Assembly: GCA_002373205.1 (NCBI GenBank)
Contig: DFJV01000013.1
Location: 1-20,851 of the forward strand
DNA length: 20,851 nt
Direction: 5' to 3'
From: Treponema sp. UBA3662
GTDB taxonomy: Bacteria; Spirochaetota; Spirochaetia; Treponematales; Treponemataceae
The notes under the pieces are model-generated. The model had not been told where the DNA came from. It saw only the letters and a list, made by a program, of their open reading frames with translations, and did no database searches. Shown piece by piece: positions 1 through 6,172 of this stretch. A program made the position numbers and the translations under genes. The number at the start of each line of letters is the position of its first letter. Position 1 is the first letter of the stretch.

Positions 1-87
1 ACTATATATATGCAGAAGAAATTCAAAATCTGACAGGAATGCGCATATTTTTTGTTTAGGAATAAAAGAAGCTGGAGTTATTTTCTC

Positions 88-171
88 TTACTTGCCAATT
101 ATTATAGAGCCAAGGAGGGAATTTAGCCCTTACTTGCCAAGGAATATAGAGCCATGGAGGGCGACTTAGCG
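88..171 (+). repeat. 42-bp direct repeat, two copies, member of a dispersed family
   Basis: Copies at 88-129 and 130-171 both begin TTACTTGCCAA, carry ATAGAGCCANGGAGGG in the middle and end TTAGC. The second copy strongly resembles 14708-14750, so the unit is a dispersed intergenic repeat that was duplicated here. In each copy the centre is C-ANGGAG-G flanked by short complementary bases (GCC/GGC in the second). Confidence 0.8.
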
Positions 172-173
172 CA

Positions 174-234
174 TGCAGAATTGCGAAGCGATTCTGCAAT
201 CCCAGAAAAAATCCATGGAAGGATTTTTTCTGGG
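174..234 (+). repeat. Two consecutive perfect hairpins
   Basis: Hairpin one pairs TGCAGAAT (174-181) with 191-198 around TGCGAAGCG. Hairpin two pairs 201-214 with 221-234, 14 bp without mismatch, around the six-base loop ATGGAA. The two are separated by two bases. The same order (a hairpin, then a hairpin with an ANGGAR loop) recurs at 3058-3112 with unrelated stem sequences, which suggests that structure and loop are conserved rather than stem sequence. Confidence 0.8.
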
Positions 235-244
235 CAGGCATAGC

Positions 245-1255
245 TTACAGCCATTCCGGAGGAGAATCATTCAGATATATCTCCCAATCACATTTTCGAA
301 TGTAGTCAACAACTTCATAAAGCCTATTGCCGTCATGCAAAAGACAAGAATATGTTGGCTTTAAATGGTATCTAAGAGATATAACTGAATTTTTCTCAGT
401 ATATCTATCTTTCAAAAACAAATCATTTTCAGCACTGCCGTCTTCAGCAAAATCCGCAGGCAAAACCCTTTCTGTATAAAGAGGCCCCTTAAAAGTTCCA
501 TCCTCATAAAATTTATAAGCAGGCTCCCCATCCTGACCGTCTTTTACCCATGCACTTTTTAAGCCATCTTCAAATAGAAACGCCCTCACATAAACTTCTG
601 TAGGTTTGTACAAGACAAAAGGTTCGCCAGAAGGAAGAAATGCAATATTCCCAACATACTCACCGTCAACAGTCACTTTGCCGGTATCAGGCTCATACAA
701 AAAAGTCCCGCTGCTTTTTTCTGTATGCCGAGCGCCATCAGGAAAAGACTCGGACTCTTTAACATAATCCACAAGGTAATCCTTTACAATCCCATCTTTA
801 TCCGAAAGAAACTCATATATTGTATCAGAAAAGGCAGAATCACAAAGGCTAAGCTTAGTCCCGGCAGGAATAATCCCACCCTGAATCAAAGAAGCATTTC
901 TAAAAGGAGAACTGCTCCAAATCTCATATTTGTTTTTTCCAAAGACAAGGCAGGAAACGCCATCAGGAATTTCTATTGAATACTCAAAACTGCCGCTTGC
1001 ACCCTTTGCATGAAAGGGAGAAACGTCAACCTTCATGCAGATTAGCTCAGCCTGCCGCTCCTCATAGATTTTTCTTACGCAAGAGGCAGAGGAGGCGCAC
1101 AAACCGGAAACTTTTAAAACAGTCTTACCGTCCGCAAAAGATTCCTCGACTTTTAAATTCATAACCGAATCATATTCAAGAGTCGAGACAAAAAGACTTG
1201 AGCAAGAAAAAGATATAAAGCACAGAATGCAAAGAAGCAGCTTTCTCACATTCAC
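245..1255 (-). CDS. Hypothetical lipoprotein
   Basis: This 336-residue protein is not recognised. The N-terminus is a short Sec signal (basic MNVRK, then a Leu/Cys-rich core) ending ISFSC, so Cys18 is a plausible lipidation site under the relaxed spirochaetal lipobox. The mature part is soluble and mixed alpha/beta. Residues about 180-280 have short Gly/Tyr-rich segments (GTFLYEPDTGKVTVDGEYVG, FYEDGTFKGPLY) loosely like MORN-type hairpins. The start appears to be GTG at 1255, only 5 bp after the pgsA stop; a GTG two codons later is equally possible. No good Shine-Dalgarno is visible, so it probably relies on pgsA translation and transcription. No function is assigned. Confidence 0.8.
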   Translation of the reverse strand: MNVRKLLLCILCFISFSCSSLFVSTLEYDSVMNLKVEESFADGKTVLKVSGLCASSASCVRKIYEERQAELICMKVDVSPFHAKGASGSFEYSIEIPDGVSCLVFGKNKYEIWSSSPFRNASLIQGGIIPAGTKLSLCDSAFSDTIYEFLSDKDGIVKDYLVDYVKESESFPDGARHTEKSSGTFLYEPDTGKVTVDGEYVGNIAFLPSGEPFVLYKPTEVYVRAFLFEDGLKSAWVKDGQDGEPAYKFYEDGTFKGPLYTERVLPADFAEDGSAENDLFLKDRYTEKNSVISLRYHLKPTYSCLLHDGNRLYEVVDYIRKCDWEIYLNDSPPEWL

Positions 1256-1260
1256 ACTGC

Positions 1261-1896
1261 CTATTGTGCTGCATCGTGCAAAACGTGGCCAAAATTCTTC
1301 ATGTAGTCAAAAAAGCTTGCAAGTGCAAGGAAGACGCAGACCGTAAAGAAGCCCCAGCCAATGTACTTAAAAAGCTGCATAGGCAAGTCAAAAGTAGCGG
1401 CAAGATTCAGGCGGTACAAAGACTCCTGTGCAAGGGCAACAAAGCAGCTTATAACATAGAAGACAGTCTTTATCTTTCCACCCTTGCGGGCAGCAACAGC
1501 CGTACCCTGCTTTGCACAAGCCATGCGCAAAAAGTTCTGGCTAAATTCGCGGTAAAGTATTATTATGTAACAAGATACAGGCATATAGCCAAAACGGGAC
1601 TCATCCGTTGCACCGGTAAAAGTAAAACAGGTGAATGTAGAAAGGTGCAAAAAAACATCCGCAAAAGGATCAAACATCTTTCCAAAGTCGCTAACTTCGT
1701 TGTTCTTGCGCGCAAAGTGTCCGTCCCAATAGTCCGTAAGCTCTGCAAAACCCAGGAGAGGAATCAAAAAACAAACGGACGCTATGCTAAAGGGATGCCC
1801 AGCCGGCAAATTAAGCCAAACCGGGATAAAATATATAACAAAGAATATTGGCGCTGCAATTATTCTAGCAAATGTGAATTTATTCGAAGCTTTCAT
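1261..1896 (-). CDS. pgsA: CDP-diacylglycerol-glycerol-3-phosphate 3-phosphatidyltransferase
   Basis: Integral membrane enzyme that transfers phosphatidyl from CDP-diacylglycerol to glycerol-3-phosphate, the committed step to phosphatidylglycerol. The CDP-alcohol phosphatidyltransferase motif is complete: D55, D58-G59, A62-R63, G72, D76 and D80 fit D-x2-DG-x2-AR-x8-G-x3-D-x3-D. Hydrophobic segments lie near 8-30, 37-52, 84-95, 105-115, 144-158 and 178-196. The later REFSQNFLRMACAKQG and KGGKIKT segments are typical of PgsA rather than of other family members. 211 residues is near the usual length. The promoter -10 box lies 8 nt before the ATG, so the mRNA may be leaderless; GGGA between them is a weak Shine-Dalgarno at best. 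A 19-bp-period repeat array lies immediately upstream, and a lipoprotein gene follows 5 bp after the stop. Confidence 0.93.
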   Translation of the reverse strand: MKASNKFTFARIIAAPIFFVIYFIPVWLNLPAGHPFSIASVCFLIPLLGFAELTDYWDGHFARKNNEVSDFGKMFDPFADVFLHLSTFTCFTFTGATDESRFGYMPVSCYIIILYREFSQNFLRMACAKQGTAVAARKGGKIKTVFYVISCFVALAQESLYRLNLAATFDLPMQLFKYIGWGFFTVCVFLALASFFDYMKNFGHVLHDAAQ

Positions 1897-1904
1897 AATA
1901 TCCC

Positions 1905-1933
1905 ATTATAGTTTAATATGGAAACAATGTCTA
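1905..1933 (-). promoter_or_regulatory. Sigma70-type promoter of pgsA
   Basis: On the minus strand TAGACA (1933-1928), a 17-bp spacer and TATAAT (1910-1905) match the consensus at 5/6 and 6/6. The expected start point falls within about two bases of the ATG at 1896. The -35 box abuts the first unit of the 19-bp array. Confidence 0.75.
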
Positions 1934-2008
1934 TGCCATTCTGTAAACCTAATGCCATTCTGAGGACAAGATGCCATTCCGTGCCCCAGATGCCATTCCT
2001 TTCCTAAA
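1933..2008. repeat. Four-unit direct repeat array, 19-bp period
   Basis: ATGCCATTC occurs at 1933, 1952, 1971 and 1990, exactly 19 bp apart, each followed by about ten unrelated bases. On the minus strand the core reads GAATGGCAT. The array fills the space between the stop of the kinase-like gene (2004) and the -35 box of pgsA. It may be an operator array or iteron-like, and it shares its period with 12229-12361. Confidence 0.9.
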
Positions 2009-2822
2009 AGGCCTTGTAGTCGCGGGAAATCGTAATGGCACTGCGAATCTCGCAAGTGGGCAATATCTTTGCGGCAGCCTGAACTGCACGGTCAACAAGG
2101 GCATGTGAATCCGCAACCCCCTGCAAAGTAATCACGTCCTTTTCCACCACGGCACGAAGGAAGTTTATGTTCATCTTAAAGTCAAAAAGAAGCTGGTTAA
2201 CAAGCCTCTGCCCCTTCAAAAGCATGGCAACCTTTTCCTTACCGGCAGCCTCCTTTTGCGGGGTAATATAGGACTTTACAACCCCTTCTATAATCTTAAC
2301 CGACTCTTCCCTGCCCAAAAGCCCTGTATTCAGCGTAAAAAGGTAACGGGAAGGGTTCTCGTGGTCGGCATTAAAAAAGCTCTTGTGAAAGCCACGGCGG
2401 TTGTTGTCGCTTTCGTCTATGCGGGCCTGGGCCTGCTTGTCTTCCCAAGAAAATTCATTTTTCAGCCTCTCAAGACGCACGTTGTCATTTGCCACAAAGC
2501 GCATTGCAACAAGATTTGGAAGCTCATCCAAAATTATAAAGGCACCACGGCCAATCAGAATGCAGTTACCGGAAGATGCGGCCTCCAAAACGGCATACTG
2601 AAGGTAATTCAGGTATTCATCGCGGTCCTTGGCAAGGCTTGCAAAAAAACCAGGCTTACGCTCATCATATTTTTCAAGCTTCTCCTTTGGAAACCCCAGC
2701 TCCACAATGCGTTTTTCTATCTGCTTCCTATCTATAAATGTATAGCCAATCTTCTTTGCAAGGTCGGACGCTATTTCGTCCCCAAGAGCCGCCACCTGCC
2801 TTGAAATTGTTATGACTGCCAT
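2004..2822 (-). CDS. Cytidylate-kinase-like protein with C-terminal BON-like domain
   Basis: The N-terminal 180 residues fit the cytidylate kinase-like family (PF13189 type): VITISRQ at the start, IASDLAKKIGYTFIDRKQI, and GNCILIGRGA near 86-93. The nucleotide-binding loop, usually GSGGRE in this family, reads VAALGDE here (residues 10-16), so catalysis is doubtful. Residues about 215-267 resemble a BON domain: a hydrophobic strand, ITLQGVADSHALVDRAVQAA, then a closing strand CEIRSAITI. BON domains bind phospholipid or other ligands, so the fusion suggests a sensor or regulator rather than a metabolic kinase. The start has an excellent Shine-Dalgarno (GAGGAGG, five bases before ATG) and a consensus-like promoter. 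The protein is 272 residues with no signal peptide. Confidence 0.8.
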   Translation of the reverse strand: MAVITISRQVAALGDEIASDLAKKIGYTFIDRKQIEKRIVELGFPKEKLEKYDERKPGFFASLAKDRDEYLNYLQYAVLEAASSGNCILIGRGAFIILDELPNLVAMRFVANDNVRLERLKNEFSWEDKQAQARIDESDNNRRGFHKSFFNADHENPSRYLFTLNTGLLGREESVKIIEGVVKSYITPQKEAAGKEKVAMLLKGQRLVNQLLFDFKMNINFLRAVVEKDVITLQGVADSHALVDRAVQAAAKILPTCEIRSAITISRDYKAF

Positions 2823-2867
2823 AAGCTCCTCCTCATTTTAAAATTGCATTTTTTGCAAATCTACTAT

Positions 2868-2896
2868 ATTATAAACGAAAATCGTAAATTTTCCAA
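2868..2896 (-). promoter_or_regulatory. Sigma70-type promoter of the kinase-like gene
   Basis: TTGGAA (2896-2891), 17 bp, TATAAT (2873-2868) on the minus strand. It lies about 45 bp upstream of the ATG and leaves a normal leader that contains the Shine-Dalgarno. Confidence 0.7.
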
Positions 2897-3005
2897 CAAA
2901 AAGTTTACGCTTCTTTCTTTAGCCTTATTAATCTGGACGGCAGGCCAACTTTAACTGTTCCCGGCCCTACGGGACCGGAAAAACTCCGCAGCATTTTCCC
3001 CTATC

Positions 3006-3112
3006 TGCAAACAAGCAGCGGCAAGGAGGCCGCGTCATATGTTTGCAAAGGAGCTAGTGAGTTTTCGACAGAAAACTCATGGGGAAAAATGCCACGGAGG
3101 GCATTTTTCCCC
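3006..3112 (+). repeat. Cluster of hairpins with ANGGAG loops
   Basis: The outer stem TGCAAACA (3006-3013) pairs with 3039-3046 and encloses GCGGC (3018-3022)/GCCGC (3029-3033) around loop AAGGAG. Next comes a nine-bp stem, 3058-3066 with 3071-3079, around GACA. Then a 13-bp perfect stem, 3081-3093 with 3100-3112, closes loop ACGGAG. Both ANGGAG loops are closed by C-G. Confidence 0.8.
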
Positions 3113-3143
3113 GCTTTTCGGGGTTCCGGCATTCGCCTCCATT

Positions 3144-3188
3144 GCTTCGCAACCCGCTTTGCGGGCCCCTACAATCGGGCGTAGGCTT
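3144..3188 (+). repeat. Dispersed repeat, copy 1
   Basis: Shares GCTTCGCAACCC and CAATCGGGCGTAGGCTT with the minus strand of 5960-5991 (GCTACGCAACCC and CAATCGGGGGTAGGCTT). It includes the small hairpin CCCGC/GCGGG at 3153-3165, absent from the other copy, where a different hairpin lies beside the shared part. Confidence 0.65.
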
Positions 3189-3221
3189 GGTTAGAAATTC
3201 GCTAAAAACAGGAGATTCTTT

Positions 3222-3773
3222 ATGAATGCAGATGAAAACCTAATATGGAAAGAACAATCTTCCCGCGACCTTCTTAAAACAGCGGTTTTTACCGTAACAG
3301 AGCGCACAAGCACTGGCCCCGATGGTCAGACCGGAAAATACATAGTGGCAAACGCACCAGACTGGGTAATTGTAATCCCGGAAGAAAAAGACTCCTTCCT
3401 TATGGTAAAACAGTGGCGTCACGGAGAAAAGGCCCTTAGCATAGAATTCCCCGGCGGCGTAATCGATGCAGGTGAAAGCCCAGAAGAAGGTGCAAGAAGG
3501 GAACTGCTGGAAGAAACAGGCTGCACTGCCGCAAAGCTTACCCTGCTTGGCAAATTCAACCCCAACCCTGCCCTCTTTTCCAACCACACCCACGTCTACC
3601 TTGCCCAGGAACTTTCATCCCCAAGGGAGCAGCACCTAGACAAAGACGAATTCCTTAACTTCTTCAAAATGAAAAAAGAAGAAGTCTACACCCTGCTCGG
3701 CACACCATTCTTCCCCCACGCTCTCATGGCAAGCGCACTGGGACTGTACTTGGTGCACGAAAAACAGGGTTAA
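3222..3773 (+). CDS. Nudix hydrolase, ADP-ribose pyrophosphatase-like
   Basis: Hydrolyses a nucleoside diphosphate linked to another moiety; the substrate is probably ADP-ribose or a nucleotide sugar, inferred from overall similarity to the NudF type. The Nudix box is intact: G79, E85, R93-E94, E97-E98 and G100 fit G-x5-E-x7-RE-U-x-EE-x-G-U. Upstream, QWRHGEKALSIEFPGG is typical of the ADP-ribose pyrophosphatase group, and the protein is 183 residues with no signal or membrane segment. The start is supported by AGGAGA seven bases before the ATG. The gene ends one base before the stop of the convergent secreted-protein gene. Its upstream region is the hairpin-rich gap, and no clear promoter was found. 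Confidence 0.88.
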   Translation: MNADENLIWKEQSSRDLLKTAVFTVTERTSTGPDGQTGKYIVANAPDWVIVIPEEKDSFLMVKQWRHGEKALSIEFPGGVIDAGESPEEGARRELLEETGCTAAKLTLLGKFNPNPALFSNHTHVYLAQELSSPREQHLDKDEFLNFFKMKKEEVYTLLGTPFFPHALMASALGLYLVHEKQG

Positions 3774-3774
3774 G

Positions 3775-4626
3775 TCAATAAGCTTGCTTTATATAGGAAA
3801 GATACCTGCCCAAGACATAAAAATAGTTTTGGACACAGGCTTCTTTTTTAGTTTCAGAAAGCAACATAAAATCTTCTGGTATTATTGCCTTGTATTTGTT
3901 TTCTCTCCCATTCTCAAAAGTCTCAAGTTCAAGGCTAAAGTATAATTTCTCGTTCTTCTCAAAGTCCCAATCAAGACCTCTTCGTTCAATAAATGCATGC
4001 GCAACACAAAAAAGCTCTCCACCATTCCAGTGGTAAAATTTTTGATCCTTTTCAAACGCACTAAAATGCAAATCCTCCCACACAGTTTTTGTTTCTTCTA
4101 TAAAGCAAGGATTGTACAATGATGCTGCTAACGAGAATTTTCCTTCTTTCTCATTATATATATAAAGATCATAACACGCATTTGCCGCACCACAAGACGA
4201 ACACCAGTAAAAATCTTCATTACCGTCAAAGTTTGCATCTACAACATACAATTTTGGAAACATGGCAATTCCCTGAATTGTTTGACTGGCTACATTGTCA
4301 TTGTTTAAAAAGATTTTTATCTCCATATCACCTTCTAAGATTAACATTCCTTCTTCTTTTTTAGGAAAATTAAAAACAGCCTGAAGTTTTGACGTTCCAG
4401 ATTTTACAGAAAGCTCAGCTTCAAGAAGCCCACCTTCATTACAACTATACTTTCGCACAGAAGAATTAAAAATATCAAGAGGACACATATTAAACTCGCT
4501 GTAAAGAAATTCCTTACTCTTAGCCACCCTATTATCTGAAGGCCTTTTCTTTTCTGGCATATCCCCGCCCGCCGCTACACATAAAAGAGTCAGTAATACC
4601 AGCAGACTGGTAAAAATTGTTTTCAT
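3775..4626 (-). CDS. Secreted protein with a DxNxDG calcium-loop-like motif
   Basis: The frame is open from 4710, but the start at 4626 is preferred: AAGGAA lies seven bases upstream and translation then begins directly with a signal peptide (MKTIFTSLLVLLTLLCVAAGG). This gives 283 residues. No standard lipobox is present, so export by signal peptidase I is more likely than lipidation. Near the middle, VVDANFDGNEDFYW followed by CYDLYIYNEKEGKF resembles FG-GAP/XAC2610-type segments in which Asp/Asn side chains bind calcium. It lies 93 bp downstream of another secreted-protein gene on the same strand and may share its transcript. Function unknown. Confidence 0.75.
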   Translation of the reverse strand: MKTIFTSLLVLLTLLCVAAGGDMPEKKRPSDNRVAKSKEFLYSEFNMCPLDIFNSSVRKYSCNEGGLLEAELSVKSGTSKLQAVFNFPKKEEGMLILEGDMEIKIFLNNDNVASQTIQGIAMFPKLYVVDANFDGNEDFYWCSSCGAANACYDLYIYNEKEGKFSLAASLYNPCFIEETKTVWEDLHFSAFEKDQKFYHWNGGELFCVAHAFIERRGLDWDFEKNEKLYFSLELETFENGRENKYKAIIPEDFMLLSETKKEACVQNYFYVLGRYLSYIKQAY

Positions 4627-4719
4627 TTTTAAATTCCTTAACCCCTTGTTTGACATATTATATTTATTTCTCCAGAACTTATAAGACTGACACGGATTCT
4701 TTTCTTTCATTATAATCAG

Positions 4720-5775
4720 CTAGCGTTTGTACTCACTAGCACGCAGATAAGTTTCAACTTCAATCTGAAAATTTTCATGCCTGTTGTAATTAATAACCCG
4801 AAGTCCATATTTCTTATCCTCAAATGGGAGAGACCATTTTTTGGATTTAGAATATTTAGTCACTGCCTCCTTATCAGTATAGCAAACAACCTGTACTTTA
4901 TTTTTTCCAGTTACACCAGTAATCTTGTACGGTCTATTCGAAATGCCACTTTCTTCTACAGAAGTTAATTCCATTTCAAAAACATTCTCATTACTGATTA
5001 AACCAGAATTAGACTTTTTATACAAAGGAGTTCCAATATAATCTCCCATAACCTTAGTTAATAAATCAGCAGTCTTTACATCTGTATAGTGATAATCATC
5101 TAGCCTACTGCCATAGTAATATGTTCCGGAATTAAATGCATACAAAAAATCAGGATCATGTTCTATAAAATATTTATACATTTGATACACTGATTCATTA
5201 GTAAAAACTTTACTCTTCAGGATATTAGGAATTTCATCTGAAAAAATCTTTACAGCCCTCTCTTTCTCAGTCTCTTTCTCATCATTAATAATTTCATCGC
5301 GTTTCGCATAATCATAATAAAGGTCCAAGGCAGAATTAGGAACACCATAATCAACCCAATTAATATCTACATGAACGCTTTCTTTTTGATAACCTGACCA
5401 GCTTTGATCTTTATAGTAGTTAAGTCTGTACTCTGCTGGCGTCAGATTCTCGCCAGGGAGACCTCTATAAGTAATGGTCAATTCTTCTTCTTCTTCTGCA
5501 TGCTCAAAAAAGTCTAAGCCTCGAACTTTAAGTTCACAAGTATTTGTTGCTATGGGCTCTCCATGTCGCAGGTTGCCGAAGGTATTTTCATCATAAGAAG
5601 TTATATACCCCCCATGCATTGTAGCCCAGTAATGCATAAGAACAAAAAAATCATCACACCCTTTTCTTGTAAATTTTACATAGCAATCAGGCGGACAATA
5701 TTCAGGACCACCACCTGCAAACATAATACATGGCAGCGCAAATACACAGAGCAATAGCATAAACATTTTTCTCAT
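4720..5775 (-). CDS. Hypothetical secreted protein
   Basis: The start at 5775 is chosen over the longer frame (5853) because AAGGAG lies eight bases upstream and the protein then opens with a signal peptide (MRKMFMLLLCVFALPCIMFA, probable cleavage before GGG). The result is 351 residues. The mature protein is rich in Tyr, Asp and Glu, has several Cys near the N-terminus (residues 28-40) suggesting disulfides or metal binding, and has no membrane segment. No family is recognised. The longer frame would begin inside the hairpin cluster at 5801-5877, which instead looks like a structured leader. Confidence 0.75.
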   Translation of the reverse strand: MRKMFMLLLCVFALPCIMFAGGGPEYCPPDCYVKFTRKGCDDFFVLMHYWATMHGGYITSYDENTFGNLRHGEPIATNTCELKVRGLDFFEHAEEEEELTITYRGLPGENLTPAEYRLNYYKDQSWSGYQKESVHVDINWVDYGVPNSALDLYYDYAKRDEIINDEKETEKERAVKIFSDEIPNILKSKVFTNESVYQMYKYFIEHDPDFLYAFNSGTYYYGSRLDDYHYTDVKTADLLTKVMGDYIGTPLYKKSNSGLISNENVFEMELTSVEESGISNRPYKITGVTGKNKVQVVCYTDKEAVTKYSKSKKWSLPFEDKKYGLRVINYNRHENFQIEVETYLRASEYKR

Positions 5776-5800
5776 AAATAAACTCCTTACAAGCTGGGTC

Positions 5801-5877
5801 TTTGCCCGCAGCGAGCATAGCGAAGGCTGCGGGCAAAGGTGTTGTGTCAACACCTTTGCTCAGTGTACACTGAGCAA
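5801..5877. repeat. Three consecutive hairpins including a 22-bp perfect palindrome
   Basis: TTTGCCCGCAGC (5801-5812) pairs with 5826-5837. AAAGGTGTTG (5835-5844) pairs with 5848-5857. The palindrome with half site TTGCTCAGTGT occupies 5856-5877. Adjacent hairpins share two or three bases, so they would compete or stack. They lie 25-100 bp upstream of the secreted-protein start at 5775, in its probable leader. Confidence 0.85.
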
Positions 5878-5959
5878 TTTTTTTTAAAGAAAAAATATTA
5901 GTTAAGGAAAAGAGAGAAAATTTATTTGTTAGCAAAGAAACGTTTTATTTTACAGACAA

Positions 5960-5991
5960 AAGCCTACCCCCGATTGGAAGGGTTGCGTAGC
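5960..5991 (-). repeat. Dispersed repeat, copy 2 (inverted)
   Basis: On the minus strand it reads GCTACGCAACCC then CAATCGGGGGTAGGCTT, matching 3144-3188 except that the internal CCCGC/GCGGG hairpin is missing. Confidence 0.6.
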
Positions 5992-6082
5992 AAGACCGCC
6001 GCAAGGCGGGCCGGAGCGAAAGCGGAGCCCTGGAAAGCGGGTTAGCAAAGAAAAGCTGGTCCAGAAAAAGCAAAAAAAAGAC

Positions 6083-6125
6083 AAAAAAAAGCCGGCCTGC
6101 AAAAGAAAAACTCTTGCAAACCGGC
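6083..6125 (-). terminator. Rho-independent terminator of the LysM operon
   Basis: On the minus strand a 15-bp stem (6125-6111 with 6105-6091, three G-U pairs and no mismatches) has a five-U loop and is followed by eight U (6090-6083), then further U-rich sequence. It lies about 48 bp past the LysM stop. Confidence 0.9.
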
Positions 6126-6172
6126 ATTCTAGGCTGCTAGCGGGTCACACCCGACAATTCAGCCAAAAACTA

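Larger units (their letters stand above)
1..244. other. Gap with tandem repeat and hairpins, no gene
   Basis: No convincing gene is seen. The stretch holds a 42-bp tandem duplication (88-171) and two perfect hairpins (174-198 and 201-234), listed separately. Short open frames here exist only because the 42-bp unit is a multiple of three. The gene to the right ends at 245 on the minus strand, so this is its downstream region. The 201-234 hairpin may act as a 3'-end structure, but no uridine run follows it on either strand. Confidence 0.6.
2897..3221. other. Palindrome-rich gap upstream of the Nudix gene
   Basis: No real gene is seen. From about 2922 an open frame runs on the plus strand to about 3181 without a start or a recognisable domain, and it reads through the hairpins. 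The region contains an imperfect hairpin around 2971-2990, a nested hairpin at 3006-3046, two abutting hairpins at 3058-3112, and a repeat unit at 3144-3188 that recurs inverted at 5960-5991. Plus-strand transcripts leading into the Nudix gene would carry all of these structures as a leader. Confidence 0.6.
5776..6172. other. Gap with leader hairpins, repeat unit and terminator
   Basis: No gene is supported. From left to right on the plus strand it holds three abutting hairpins (5801-5877), an A/T-rich stretch, an inverted copy of the 3144-3188 repeat (5960-5991), a GC-rich hairpin CCGCC-GCAA-GGCGG (5996-6009), a GTTAGC-type word at 6041, and the terminator of the LysM operon (6083-6125). Confidence 0.6.

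Noticed and set aside
56..241. Minus-strand frame with a repeated PPWLY/WQVR pattern
   Set aside because: The peptide repeat is produced by the 42-bp DNA repeat, which is a multiple of three; no start signal is seen.
1264..1911. Long plus-strand open frame of 215 codons opposite pgsA
   Set aside because: It lies wholly antisense to a gene with a complete enzyme motif, has a Lys/Arg/Cys-rich composition typical of a shadow frame, and lacks a ribosome site.
2256..2804. Plus-strand open frame of 182 codons opposite the kinase-like gene
   Set aside because: Antisense shadow without domain, promoter or ribosome site.
2897..3221. tRNA or small known RNA gene in the hairpin-rich gap
   Set aside because: The stems do not form a cloverleaf and no TTCGANNC-type T-loop is seen in the right place; no known RNA family is recognised.
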